Shown here piece by piece: positions 42,365 through 50,042 of a DNA stretch of 64,000 nt. The translations under genes and the position numbers were made by a program. The stretch is from contig DJEP01000022.1 in the NCBI GenBank assembly GCA_002431915.1, forward strand, positions 1-64,000, given 5' to 3'. The first letter of the stretch is position 1, and each line of letters opens with the position of its first letter. The stretch comes from Lachnospiraceae bacterium UBA5895. Its GTDB lineage: Bacteria; Bacillota; Clostridia; Lachnospirales; Lachnospiraceae. Below the pieces are notes generated by a model. It was not told the DNA's origin. It made no database searches and saw only the letters and a list, made by a program, of their open reading frames with translations.

Positions 42365-42413
42365 GGAAATGGTAAGGACAGGTATTCTGTAGTGGCTGAT
42401 GGAGGTTGGATAA

Positions 42414-42974
42414 ATGTATAAAGAAGCACGTATTGATATTTCTATTGACAGTGTAAAATATGAGCAAATTTTGAACAATATATGCTTTAAGGCACCGGTG
42501 GAGATTGGGGTCGAGATTGCAGTATATATGATTTTATTCGGATTGCTTGAAGATACGAATATGGTTGTGGTTGATGTAAATACTATGTGGAGGTCAAAGG
42601 CTGGAGTTTATTCTAATGCCTCAGATAAAAATGCACTTGGTGCAGTACCAGATCTGGTTATTGTGAATAAGTCATTCGATTTTAGGGGATCAAATGATAA
42701 TAGAGCTTATGGATTTATCGAGGTAAAATCATTGGCTTGTACTGATGCTAAAGAAGATAATGAAATGAAATCTCATAAAAATAATACTAACAATTTACTT
42801 TGGACAAACGGTGTGATTTGGAAGTATTATAGTGCGTTGGCTTCCGAAAAGAACTGGCACATTGATTTACGTAGTGAGAAAATGAAAGATAATTCCATAC
42901 ATATTGATAGTTTGAAATACGGTGAATTGTTATATAAATTAAAACAGATAGAATGGGAGAATATAGGCAGATAA
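42414..42974 (+). CDS. Candidate PD-(D/E)xK nuclease-like protein
   Basis: A 186-residue protein with no close family that I recognise. The segment VPDLVIVNKSFDFRG followed by AYGFIEVKSL gives the Asp...Glu-x-Lys arrangement of the PD-(D/E)xK nuclease core, and a helix before it (EIGVEIAVYMILFGLLED) supplies the expected first Glu. A later helix LLWTNGVIWKYYSALA may be the fold's last helix. GGAGG lies 8 bp before the ATG. The gene is AT-rich compared with the flanking core genes and sits among decayed and toxin-type genes, so it was probably acquired. DNA-cutting activity is inference. Confidence 0.55.
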   Translation: MYKEARIDISIDSVKYEQILNNICFKAPVEIGVEIAVYMILFGLLEDTNMVVVDVNTMWRSKAGVYSNASDKNALGAVPDLVIVNKSFDFRGSNDNRAYGFIEVKSLACTDAKEDNEMKSHKNNTNNLLWTNGVIWKYYSALASEKNWHIDLRSEKMKDNSIHIDSLKYGELLYKLKQIEWENIGR

Positions 42975-43166
42975 TGCCTATCCATATGTTTTGATGCAGT
43001 TCAGAGGCATGAGGAACGTCAGTTGTTGATTACAGTGGATCTGACTGCTTTAAACACGCCGCTTCAGAGGCGTAAGGATGGAGCCCAGGAAGCAGCAAAG
43101 ATCCGCTATGACAGATTACTTCAGTATCTGATAAACCATCATGAAAAGAATGATCAACAGACCTAA
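42975..43166 (+). pseudogene. Gene fragment without start codon
   Basis: The frame is open directly after the preceding stop and reads RHEERQLLITVDLTALNTPL, RRKDGAQEAAKIRYDRLLQY and LINHHEKNDQQT before TAA at 43164-43166. There is no start codon or ribosome binding site. Composition and phrasing look like the C-terminal end of a larger protein, so I treat it as a remnant of an unidentified gene. The rest of the gap to 43316 shows nothing recognisable. Confidence 0.4.
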
Positions 43167-43316
43167 AAATACCTTGACAAGTTTCTGGTACGTCGTTGTC
43201 GCGGAATTTGTGAGCGGGTTCCGTTTGCCATTTTTATTTTTCGAGTAGATCCATCCGCTGATGTCTGTGAGAAGCGGAAGAACAGCTATAGATCGTAGAG
43301 AAAACAGGATAGAAGC

Positions 43317-44279
43317 ATGACCATCAAAAAAGACGAAACCATAAAACTCATAAAATATGTCACCGGCTCTGTCACAGCCGTACTGCTTGCAGCAGCCCTG
43401 CAGCTACAATTTGCTTACGCCGCGGGCATTATTACGCTCCTGACGATCCAGGACACCAAGAAGGAAACCGTGCGGATCACCGCGAAACGAATGATTATAT
43501 TTGTCATCATGACAGCACTGTCTGCATTGATCTTCCCGCTGGCGGGATATCATGTGTGGACTTTCGGTATTGTGCTGATCCCGTATCTGTTCTGCTGCAT
43601 GGCATTGGACATGCGGGAAGCCATTGCACCCATAGCAGTGCTTTGTACACATTACATCTCTGCGCAGAGCTGCAGTCCGGACATGATGATGAATGAATTT
43701 CTGATTCTGATCATCGGAGCGGGAATCGGCACGCTATGGAATCTCTTCATGCCAGATGGAAAGAGACATCTGATAGCCTATCAGCAGAATGTGGATGAAA
43801 AAATAGTGAATATTTTAAAACGTATGGCGTTATACATTGAGCGGGAGGACAAGTCCGATTATACAGGAAGCTGCTTTGACGAACTGGATGCCATGCTCGC
43901 AGATCTGAAAAAGGAAGCCCTCCGCTATATGAACAATCACCTGATCACAGAGGATGACTACTACTATGAATACATGATGATGCGTGCCAGCCAGTGTAAC
44001 ATTTTAAAGCGGATCTATGCGGACATCATCCGTCTGACCGCTACCCAGGAGCAGGGGAAAAAGCTGGCAGATTTTATCCGGAAGACGGCAGACGAGTTCG
44101 CGGAACAGAACGATGTCAGCACCCTTCTGACAGAACTGGAGAGACTGCATCACTATTATGAACAGCAGGTACTTCCCACCACCAGACAGGAATTTGAAAA
44201 CCGCTCCATGCTGTATCACATTTTGGAAGATATGAAAAGCTTTCTGGAAATCAAAAAAAAATTTGTGACAGGAATTTAA
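43317..44279 (+). CDS. Aromatic-acid-exporter / FUSC-type membrane protein
   Basis: A 320-residue protein with an N-terminal block of about five membrane segments (TGSVTAVLLAAALQLQFAYA, GIITLLTIQDTKKETVRITA, ALSALIFPLAGYHVWTFGIV, FLILIIGAGIGTLWNLFMPD) and a C-terminal cytoplasmic helical domain rich in charged residues. This is the layout of the YqjA/aromatic acid exporter (FUSC-like) family. It is probably an efflux protein; the substrate is unknown. It is transcribed alone, with a hairpin at 44350. Confidence 0.85.
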   Translation: MTIKKDETIKLIKYVTGSVTAVLLAAALQLQFAYAAGIITLLTIQDTKKETVRITAKRMIIFVIMTALSALIFPLAGYHVWTFGIVLIPYLFCCMALDMREAIAPIAVLCTHYISAQSCSPDMMMNEFLILIIGAGIGTLWNLFMPDGKRHLIAYQQNVDEKIVNILKRMALYIEREDKSDYTGSCFDELDAMLADLKKEALRYMNNHLITEDDYYYEYMMMRASQCNILKRIYADIIRLTATQEQGKKLADFIRKTADEFAEQNDVSTLLTELERLHHYYEQQVLPTTRQEFENRSMLYHILEDMKSFLEIKKKFVTGI

Positions 44280-44349
44280 AAAACCGGCACAATAACATCA
44301 GACAGTGTAACCTGACTGTAACCCAAAACCGGACACGGGCAAAAAATAA

Positions 44350-44372
44350 GAAGCCTTGAAAATCAAGGCTTC
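44350..44372. terminator. Hairpin after the FUSC-type gene
   Basis: GAAGCCTTG 44350-44358 pairs with CAAGGCTTC 44364-44372. The plus side is followed by TCAGACTG and thus lacks a T-run; the minus side is followed by TTATTTTTT. It may still end the upstream transcript. The remaining sequence up to the MNT gene is AT-rich and contains a likely -10 box near the GGGAGG site. Confidence 0.4.
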
Positions 44373-44538
44373 TCAGACTGTAGAATTTCCATTCTTTTCT
44401 GTTACGTTTATATAAAGTGAATTATTATATTTCTCGAAGGAGAATCGGACGTAAAATTTATAAATATCGTATCAATGAAAAGATTTTTTTGCAGTAAAAG
44501 AAACATAATGATATAATATATATAGGGAGGATATGACA

Positions 44539-44886
44539 ATGAATTTTGTTATTCCAAGTGAAAGACATCAGAAGTCTTTAGAATTCGCTATCAATAAGGC
44601 ATATGCTTCGCAAATTTTTCCATATATAAAACACATTATTTTGTTTGGAAGCTGTGCAAGAGGCGATTTTCACTGGTCTAGTGATGTAGATTTGCTATTC
44701 ATTATGGATGATGATTTTGGCAATGACGTCGAATTAAAGAATGACTTGTTTACGCTACGGGGAAATATAAGCCCTAGTGATTCTGAAAGCCCGGAAGTTG
44801 ATGCTAAATTTTATTCAGAAACAAATTGGAATCATCAAAATAGTTTCTTTTTGCAGAACGTAAGGAAGGATGGCATAATTTTATGA
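44539..44886 (+). CDS. MNT-type nucleotidyltransferase (antitoxin of HEPN/MNT pair)
   Basis: A 115-residue minimal nucleotidyltransferase. The catalytic pattern is ILFGSCARGDFHWSSDVDLL, with the GS loop and the two Asp of the DxD pair, and a third Asp in EVDAKFY. In HEPN/MNT modules the MNT protein inactivates the HEPN RNase, often by adding AMP to a Tyr. ATG 44539 is preferred over 44533 because GGGAGG at 44525-44530 is then 8 bp away. It overlaps the HEPN gene by 4 bp (ATGA). Confidence 0.88.
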   Translation: MNFVIPSERHQKSLEFAINKAYASQIFPYIKHIILFGSCARGDFHWSSDVDLLFIMDDDFGNDVELKNDLFTLRGNISPSDSESPEVDAKFYSETNWNHQNSFFLQNVRKDGIIL

Positions 44887-45323
44887 CAAATACAAGTAAT
44901 AATGTCAATTATTTTTCATGCGCAGAAAATGATTATCAATTCTTCCGACTGGATGTTGAAAATGGAAGAGTAGCAAATTATCTGGCTGCCATGGCTCAAA
45001 ATATTGTGGAAAGATATTTAAAACATGTTATCGATCAGGAATATCATCCAACTTCTGGTGCAGAAGAATACGACAAAGCACAGAATCTTCGTGCGCATAA
45101 TCTTAATAAATTAGTTCGCTGTGTGAACGATCATACAAGCCTTCAATTATCAGAAGATCAGATTAACGAAATCAATAAAGCAAATGGATATTATTTTTCT
45201 ACAAGATATCCGGGCGACGAATATCAGGATGTCAGAAAGGAAGATATTCAGAAATGTTCGGAAGCTGTGGAAACTTGCAGAAATGCAGTTATGGATCATT
45301 TCCATATGCAGACACAAAAATAG
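44883..45323 (+). CDS. HEPN-domain protein (toxin of HEPN/MNT pair)
   Basis: A 146-residue all-helical protein with the HEPN pattern: AENDYQFFRLDVENGRVANY, LAAMAQNIVERYLKHVID, LRAHNLNKLVRCVNDH and a C-terminal TCRNAVMDHFH segment. The last piece fits the Rx4-6H RNase motif (Arg, five residues, His). With the overlapping MNT gene it forms a type of toxin-antitoxin or abortive-infection module; the family is known to act on RNA. RNase activity is inferred from the motif. A bidirectional terminator follows. Confidence 0.85.
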   Translation: MTNTSNNVNYFSCAENDYQFFRLDVENGRVANYLAAMAQNIVERYLKHVIDQEYHPTSGAEEYDKAQNLRAHNLNKLVRCVNDHTSLQLSEDQINEINKANGYYFSTRYPGDEYQDVRKEDIQKCSEAVETCRNAVMDHFHMQTQK

Positions 45324-45394
45324 AGAAGATAATTCCAATGAAAGAGGTCACCTCAACATGTTGCGGTAGAAACATATTATTTAGCAACAAATGA

Positions 45395-45429
45395 AAAAAG
45401 CTCAGGAACTGCATATTCCTGAGCTTTTT
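45395..45429. terminator. Bidirectional terminator between HEPN gene and tRNA-Leu
   Basis: AAAAAGCTCAGGAA 45395-45408 pairs with TTCCTGAGCTTTTT 45416-45429. The T-run on each strand serves both the HEPN gene (plus) and the tRNA (minus). Confidence 0.93.
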
Positions 45430-45439
45430 AGCAAAAAAA

Positions 45440-45523
45440 TGCGGAAGATGGGACTTGAACCCACACGGTATTGCTACCACAAGATCCTTAGTCTTGCTCG
45501 TCTGCCAATTCCGACACTTCCGC
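45440..45523 (-). tRNA. tRNA-Leu (anticodon AAG)
   Basis: A class II tRNA of 84 nt. Acceptor arms GCGGAAG and CTTCCGC and a TGGGTTCAAGTCCCA T-arm are present. The anticodon stem CAAGA/TCTTG encloses the loop CTAAGGA, so bases 34-36 are AAG, reading CUU leucine codons. The long variable arm TGGTAGCAATACCGTG is typical of leucine tRNAs. The 3' CCA is not encoded. A34 would be expected to be converted to inosine, which is less usual for bacterial leucine tRNAs. Confidence 0.95.
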
Positions 45524-45565
45524 ATAGCGATACAAAATATTACTATCTCGCATCACGCAAGAATG

Positions 45566-45594
45566 ATAATAACATCTTCCCACGGCAATGTCAA
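45566..45594 (-). promoter_or_regulatory. Promoter of tRNA-Leu(AAG)
   Basis: On the minus strand TTGACA (45594-45589), a 17-bp spacer and TATTAT (45571-45566), about 43 bp before the mature tRNA end. Confidence 0.85.
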
Positions 45595-45656
45595 CATGAT
45601 TTTAAAATTTGTAGGAATTTTTTATACACTTAAAACAGTTTGGAATAATAAAGAGC

Positions 45657-46013
45657 TTATACACAGTAAGTGTTAATTAAAGAAATAATTTCATTGTCAG
45701 ATGGAATGTTATTATCATCCTTTTTAGAATAAATAGTAAGCAGATAGATTTTTAACTCCTCGCTAATAGCATAATATAAAATGCGATATCCATTGGATTG
45801 CCCGGAATGTGTATCGGTATTAATGCTGCGAACCTTAAAAACATGTCCGTGATCCGAAATTTTTAATCCGGGGATTTCTGTTCCAATAAGGTGCCCCTGC
45901 TGAAGTTCGTTAGTTATCTGCTGGATATCTTCACCGATATGGAAATATCTTTTTTCCTTTATGTAATATTTGATGTCTTTTTCAAATCTTGCAGTGGGAA
46001 TAACTGTATACAT
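45657..46013 (-). CDS. RelE/ParE-type toxin
   Basis: A 118-residue protein with the RelE-superfamily pattern: FEKDIKYYIKEKRYFHIGED at the first helices, IPGLKISDHGHVFKVRSINT in the beta sheet and GYRILYYAISEELKIYLLTIYSKK at the end. It is expected to be a ribosome-dependent mRNA interferase. Its ATG directly follows the stop codon of the small upstream gene (zero gap), as in toxin-antitoxin pairs. It is AT-rich and is the third toxin-type locus in the window. Confidence 0.82.
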   Translation of the reverse strand: MYTVIPTARFEKDIKYYIKEKRYFHIGEDIQQITNELQQGHLIGTEIPGLKISDHGHVFKVRSINTDTHSGQSNGYRILYYAISEELKIYLLTIYSKKDDNNIPSDNEIISLINTYCV

Positions 46014-46223
46014 TTATTCACCGCCTTCTTTGCACCATTGTTCAATGTCTGAGAAAAGTTGGTCCAGAGATTTTTCCGGTATTTTGCCATCTCTCATTTT
46101 TCGGACTTCCTGGCATGATTGGGTAATGGAATCGGCGATAGTACAAGGGCGTGATGGTGCTACGGATTGCATATGCTCATTCTCCTTTTTCATTTGTGGC
46201 TTGGTCTGCGGTTTGTTCTTCAT
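46014..46223 (-). CDS. Putative antitoxin of the RelE-type pair
   Basis: A 69-residue polar protein: KNKPQTKPQMKKENEH, then TIADSITQSCQEVRKMRDGK and PEKSLDQLFSDIEQWCKEGG. The N-terminal part is basic and Pro/Gln-rich and probably disordered; the C-terminal helices would wrap the toxin. No DNA-binding fold is evident. The start is ATG 46223 after GGGAGG; an upstream in-frame extension lacks a site. The pairing with the toxin gene is the main evidence for the role. Confidence 0.65.
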   Translation of the reverse strand: MKNKPQTKPQMKKENEHMQSVAPSRPCTIADSITQSCQEVRKMRDGKIPEKSLDQLFSDIEQWCKEGGE

Positions 46224-46504
46224 AAGAATCCTCCCTTGTTGATTACAAGTATAATATGCACAATGACAGAATATAAGTACAGGCATTTACAATAATAAAC
46301 ATTGGGAAAAATAAGGATTCCTATATTGAATACTATTCAGAATTGTAAAAGAAATAATTATAATATCAGAATAGCATGGATAGAAAATAAAGGCAACTTC
46401 TTTTTGCTTTTTCTTTTACCAACCAGTCTGTTTCTGTTATAATAAATAAAAAGACATATATCATAAACATCCCTGTAAAATACAAACGAAAAGGAACAAC
46501 AATT

Positions 46505-46894
46505 ATGGAATCAAGAGTGGAACAGGCAGCAGAGAGAAAAATGTGCGGTTGCAACTGTGCGCAGGCAGTGGCGTGCACGTACTGTGATCTGGCGGGAATC
46601 GACGAGGAGACGGCGAAGAATCTCACCCAGGGTTTTGCGGTAGGGATCGGCGGAAGTACGGAAGCCACCTGTGGAGCCATCATCGGAGCGGTCAATATAC
46701 TGGGACTGATCAACAAGAATCCCCAGCGAACAATGCAGGGCTCCCGGAAGATCATCAACCGCTTCAAGGGACAGAACGGAACGGTGGTCTGCAAGGAATT
46801 AAAGGGTCTCACCGATGGCGTAGTGAAGAGAGAATGCGTGGACTGCGTCAGGGATGCAGCGGCTTTTCTGGAAGCGGAACTACCGGAAATGTAA
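46505..46894 (+). CDS. C_GCAxxG_C_C-family putative redox protein
   Basis: A 129-residue protein with the family cysteines: GCNCAQAVACTYCDLAGI near the N terminus, STEATCGAIIGA in the middle, NGTVVCKELKG and ECVDCVRDAAAFLE towards the end. Members are thought to be redox-active or metal-binding and are common in anaerobes; biochemical function is not established. AAAGGA precedes the ATG. It lies just before a small lipoprotein gene and a membrane protein gene in the same direction, which may form one transcript. Confidence 0.88.
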   Translation: MESRVEQAAERKMCGCNCAQAVACTYCDLAGIDEETAKNLTQGFAVGIGGSTEATCGAIIGAVNILGLINKNPQRTMQGSRKIINRFKGQNGTVVCKELKGLTDGVVKRECVDCVRDAAAFLEAELPEM

Positions 46895-46926
46895 TCAGAT
46901 CATACAACAGACAGGAGGAAAACAAT

Positions 46927-47091
46927 ATGAAGAGAGTATTTCTGGCAGCAGTATTATGCATTGCCGTCACTGTAGGATTATGTGCCTGCCAGGGGCAGAA
47001 TAACGGAGCATCCACCCAGAATATGCAGGAGCGGGACTTCGCTGACATGACGGAAGGATATGTACCGCCGAAGCCGGTAGTAGTGGAGTAG
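46927..47091 (+). CDS. Small lipoprotein
   Basis: A 54-residue protein with a lipoprotein signal: KRVFLAAVLCIAVTVGLCAC, where the lipobox Cys follows GLCA, then a polar stretch QGQNNGASTQNMQERDF and a Pro-rich end. The mature part is only about 35 residues. GGAGG at 46913-46917 is well placed for the ATG. Function is unknown; it may interact with the membrane protein encoded 14 bp downstream. Confidence 0.75.
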   Translation: MKRVFLAAVLCIAVTVGLCACQGQNNGASTQNMQERDFADMTEGYVPPKPVVVE

Positions 47092-47105
47092 AGGTGTGAC
47101 GCAGA

Positions 47106-47900
47106 ATGACGGAGATTATTGCAAGAAGGCAGTTCGCACCGTTATATATCTGGCTGGATATTGCCTTTCTGATCGTATTTTTAGGACTTCTTCTATGGCG
47201 GAAAAAATATATGACGGTAGTGGTCGGGCTGGTAATGGGAGTCGTGTACCTGTTGGTGGATTACGGAATATTTCATCTGCTGTTACATACCCGCAGCATT
47301 TCCGAAGGGCACAGTCTGTTTCTCGTGCTTCTGTGGATGTCCATGAGTTACGGCTTCACGAATTTCACCTGGATCTGGCTGGCACTGTCGAAGGACGAGC
47401 ATCTGCTGGAATGGTCTCTGTTAATCCTGGGATGGTGGTTTTGCTGCCCGTTACTGACGCAGACTTTTGCCGGGGATGCACAGCCCATCGTGATCCAGAG
47501 GATCACCGGAGCCTATCATGGCTACATGGCGCTGATTCTTTTTATAGGATATCTGGGCGTGATCGTATACAACCTATGGCAGCAGGACAGAGACCGCAGA
47601 ATCGATATTCCCTGGCTCCTGGCAGTCGGCATCCTGGTGCAGTTCGGCTGGGAAGCGGGGCTTTTACTGGGCGGTATCCGCAGCGCGGGATTAGAGACCA
47701 TAGGAGCAAAATTACAGACACTGGTGGTAAATTCCCTACTGGAGACGAATCTGGGAATGCCTTATGTGTACTGTATTTTCGCGGCGTATTCCGCAAAATT
47801 CACGGAACAGATGAGACCCAGGGAGGACAGACTGACTTTTACAGAGAGGATTCGGGAAAATAACCGGGAAAAAGTAAGACAGCCGAAGGAGAAAGCATGA
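47106..47900 (+). CDS. Polytopic membrane protein, function unknown
   Basis: A 264-residue protein with about seven hydrophobic segments (PLYIWLDIAFLIVFLGLLLW, VVVGLVMGVVYLLVDYGIFH, LFLVLLWMSMSYGFTNFTWI, LEWSLLILGWWFCCPLL, GYMALILFIGYLGVIVYNLW) and a basic C-terminal tail. I do not recognise the family with certainty. It overlaps the TetR regulator gene by 4 bp (ATGA), so the two are co-translated and the regulator probably controls this unit. Confidence 0.75.
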   Translation: MTEIIARRQFAPLYIWLDIAFLIVFLGLLLWRKKYMTVVVGLVMGVVYLLVDYGIFHLLLHTRSISEGHSLFLVLLWMSMSYGFTNFTWIWLALSKDEHLLEWSLLILGWWFCCPLLTQTFAGDAQPIVIQRITGAYHGYMALILFIGYLGVIVYNLWQQDRDRRIDIPWLLAVGILVQFGWEAGLLLGGIRSAGLETIGAKLQTLVVNSLLETNLGMPYVYCIFAAYSAKFTEQMRPREDRLTFTERIRENNREKVRQPKEKA

Positions 47901-48469
47901 GTACAAAAGATACTTCAGCGGATAAAACAAAATACCGCCTGGCGGAAGCGGCGAAAAAGTGTATGGCGGCTTCCGGCACCGATGCCATGACAGTAACGCA
48001 GATCGTGCAGACCTGTGGTGTGACAAGACAGACCTTTTACCGGAATTTTCAGGACAAATATGACCTGATCAACTGGTATTTTGACAAGCTGTTACTGGAG
48101 TCTTTTGCACAAATGGGAGATGGGCTTACGGTATACGACGGGCTTACGAGGAAGTTTGAATTTATTCAGAAGGAGAGAGTCTTTTTCGCCGGAGCGTTCC
48201 GCTCGGATGATCACAATTCCCTGAGGGAACACGACTACGAGCTGATCCTCGATTTTTATACGCAATTGATTCGGCGTAAAACCGGCAGACAACCCGAAGA
48301 GAATATTTTATTCCCCTTGCGGCTTTATTGCAGAGGTTCCATCGATATGACCGTGGAATGGATCTTCGCTCCGAAGGAGAGAACCCCGGAGCAGATGGCG
48401 GCACTTTTAGTGAGTGCCCTTCCGGTACCGGTGTCAGAACTGTTCCAGCAACTGGGGGCATTACGTTAA
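47897..48469 (+). CDS. TetR/AcrR-family transcriptional regulator
   Basis: A 190-residue regulator. Residues 12-60 are the TetR HTH (RLAEAAKKCMAASGTDAMTV, TQIVQTCGVTRQTFYRNFQD with the typical TFYRNFxDK recognition end). The C-terminal helical domain (FFAGAFRSDDHNSLREHDYE) resembles the DhaS-like TetR_C_8 type. It overlaps the membrane protein gene by 4 bp and probably regulates that operon. The effector is unknown. Confidence 0.9.
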   Translation: MSTKDTSADKTKYRLAEAAKKCMAASGTDAMTVTQIVQTCGVTRQTFYRNFQDKYDLINWYFDKLLLESFAQMGDGLTVYDGLTRKFEFIQKERVFFAGAFRSDDHNSLREHDYELILDFYTQLIRRKTGRQPEENILFPLRLYCRGSIDMTVEWIFAPKERTPEQMAALLVSALPVPVSELFQQLGALR

Positions 48470-48534
48470 GGAAAATTACCAAAGTCATTTGTGAAAAAAT
48501 ACCAAAAGAATTGTATACATTATGAACTTTTTAT

Positions 48535-48570
48535 AAAAAGTGACAGTCGGGCAAAACTGTCACTTTTTTT
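48535..48570 (+). terminator. Terminator after the TetR gene
   Basis: AAAAGTGACAGT pairs with ACTGTCACTTTT around loop CGGGCAAA, with a run of seven T beginning in the 3' arm. Confidence 0.93.
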
Positions 48571-48640
48571 ATGCCAAATTTACAGTTAGAATAAAATTAT
48601 CATTAAGATTCGTTCTCAAATCGAAAGGAGATTATGTATC

Positions 48641-49786
48641 ATGGCAAACAGAATTATGCTCAACCAGACATCCTATCACGGTGCCGGAGCAATCGCAGAA
48701 ATCGTAAACGAAGCAAAGGCTCATGCTTTCCAGAAAGCATTTGTATGTTCCGATCCGGATCTGATCAAGTTCGGTGTGACCGGAAAGGTAACCGGTCTGC
48801 TTGACAAAGAGGGTCTTGCTTATGAAATTTATTCTGATATTAAGGCTAACCCCACTATTGACAATGTGAAGAACGGCGTGGCTGCTTTCAAGGCATCCGG
48901 CGCAGACTATATCATCGCCATCGGCGGCGGATCCTCCATGGATACCTCCAAAGCCATCGGCATCATCATTGCGAACCCTGAATTCGAAGATGTGCGTAGC
49001 CTTGAGGGCGTAGCACCCACCAAGAAGCCCTGCGTACCCATCATCGCAGTTCCCACCACAGCAGGTACTGCAGCAGAGGTTACTATCAACTACGTTATCA
49101 CAGATGTAGAGCGCAAACGTAAATTCGTCTGCGTAGATCCTCATGACATGCCCATTATCGCGGTGGTAGATCCCGAGATGATGTCCTCCATGCCTAAGGG
49201 TCTGACCGCTTCCACCGGTATGGATGCTCTGACTCATGCCATCGAAGGTTATACCACCAAGGCAGCCTGGGAGATGACCGATATGTTCCATCTGAAAGCC
49301 ATCGAGATCATTTCCAGGTCCCTGCGCGGCGCTGTAGCTAACACCAAGGAAGGTCGTGAGGGCATGGCTCTGGGTCAGTACATTGCAGGTATGGGCTTCT
49401 CCAACGTAGGTCTCGGTATCGCTCATTCCATGGCACATACCCTGGGCGCTGTCTATGACACTCCTCACGGTGTTGCCTGCGCAATGATGCTTCCTATCGT
49501 TATGGAATACAATGCTGACTGCACCGGTGAAAAATATCGTGAGATCGCCCGTGCTATGGGCGTGGAAGGGGTAGACCAGATGGATCAGGCAACCTACCGT
49601 AAGGCTGCCGTAGACGCTGTCCGCAAGCTGTCCGAGGATGTTGGTATTCCTTCCAAACTGGAAGCACTGAAGGAAGAGGATCTTCCTTTCCTGGCAGAAT
49701 CCGCACACGCAGATGCCTGTGCACCCGGTAACCCTAAGGATGCAAGCATCGAGGATCTGACCGAGTTGTTCCGCAAGTTAATGTAA
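48641..49786 (+). CDS. Iron-dependent group III alcohol dehydrogenase, FucO-like
   Basis: A 381-residue NAD(H)-dependent dehydrogenase close to lactaldehyde reductase. The nucleotide site is AIGGGSSMDTSKAIG, followed by AVPTTAGTAAEVTINYV. The Fe site is formed by Asp and His residues in GMDALTHAIEGYTT, GIAHSMAHTLGAVYDTPHGV and the conserved His pair. It probably reduces lactaldehyde to 1,2-propanediol or oxidises the diol. It is monocistronic between two terminators. Codon use is strongly biased, like that of the KDG genes, suggesting high expression. Other short-chain alcohols are possible substrates. Confidence 0.92.
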   Translation: MANRIMLNQTSYHGAGAIAEIVNEAKAHAFQKAFVCSDPDLIKFGVTGKVTGLLDKEGLAYEIYSDIKANPTIDNVKNGVAAFKASGADYIIAIGGGSSMDTSKAIGIIIANPEFEDVRSLEGVAPTKKPCVPIIAVPTTAGTAAEVTINYVITDVERKRKFVCVDPHDMPIIAVVDPEMMSSMPKGLTASTGMDALTHAIEGYTTKAAWEMTDMFHLKAIEIISRSLRGAVANTKEGREGMALGQYIAGMGFSNVGLGIAHSMAHTLGAVYDTPHGVACAMMLPIVMEYNADCTGEKYREIARAMGVEGVDQMDQATYRKAAVDAVRKLSEDVGIPSKLEALKEEDLPFLAESAHADACAPGNPKDASIEDLTELFRKLM

Positions 49787-49811
49787 TTAATGACTGCGTA
49801 GCAGATTTTCT

Positions 49812-49848
49812 TAAGCCTCCCGGAAGCAATTTCGGGAGGCTTATTTTG
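49812..49848 (+). terminator. Terminator after the FucO-like gene
   Basis: TAAGCCTCCCG 49812-49822 pairs with CGGGAGGCTTA 49833-49843, then TTTT. Confidence 0.93.
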
Positions 49849-49956
49849 GGGTTAAAAAATAGAAGACACAGCACCATGGGCAAGGGAATTGCTATTGTCG
49901 GCAATGTGATTAAATTTGCTACTGTTTTTTTAGAAAAAGATATGCTATTCTAGTTA

Positions 49957-49991
49957 ACGAGCAGGCTTGCGGAGGCAGACCTGCTCGTTTT
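49957..49991 (+). terminator. Terminator-like hairpin in the leader of the methionine enzyme gene
   Basis: ACGAGCAGG 49957-49965 pairs with CCTGCTCGT 49980-49988, with a smaller TGC/GCA pairing inside, then TTTGG. It lies about 50 bp before the start codon. No S-box or other known methionine riboswitch pattern was found upstream, so it may be a plain attenuator or the end of a short transcript. Confidence 0.5.
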
Positions 49992-50042
49992 GGTAAATAT
50001 GCATCGTTAAAAATAAAACGAAAAGGATAATAAAATAATAAT

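Noticed and set aside
46325..46375. ACTATTCAGAA motif resembling an end of the dispersed repeat family
   Set aside because: The conserved hairpin and linker are absent and the possible second end (TCAGAATAGC) does not match; probably chance in AT-rich DNA.
47096..47863. A 255-codon plus-strand frame overlapping the polytopic membrane protein gene
   Set aside because: The alternative frame at 47106 gives consistent membrane helices and couples to the TetR gene; this one shows no coherent protein.
49787..50042. Search for an S-box or other methionine riboswitch before the methionine/MTHFR gene
   Set aside because: No matching conserved core was seen; only a terminator-like hairpin at 49957-49991.
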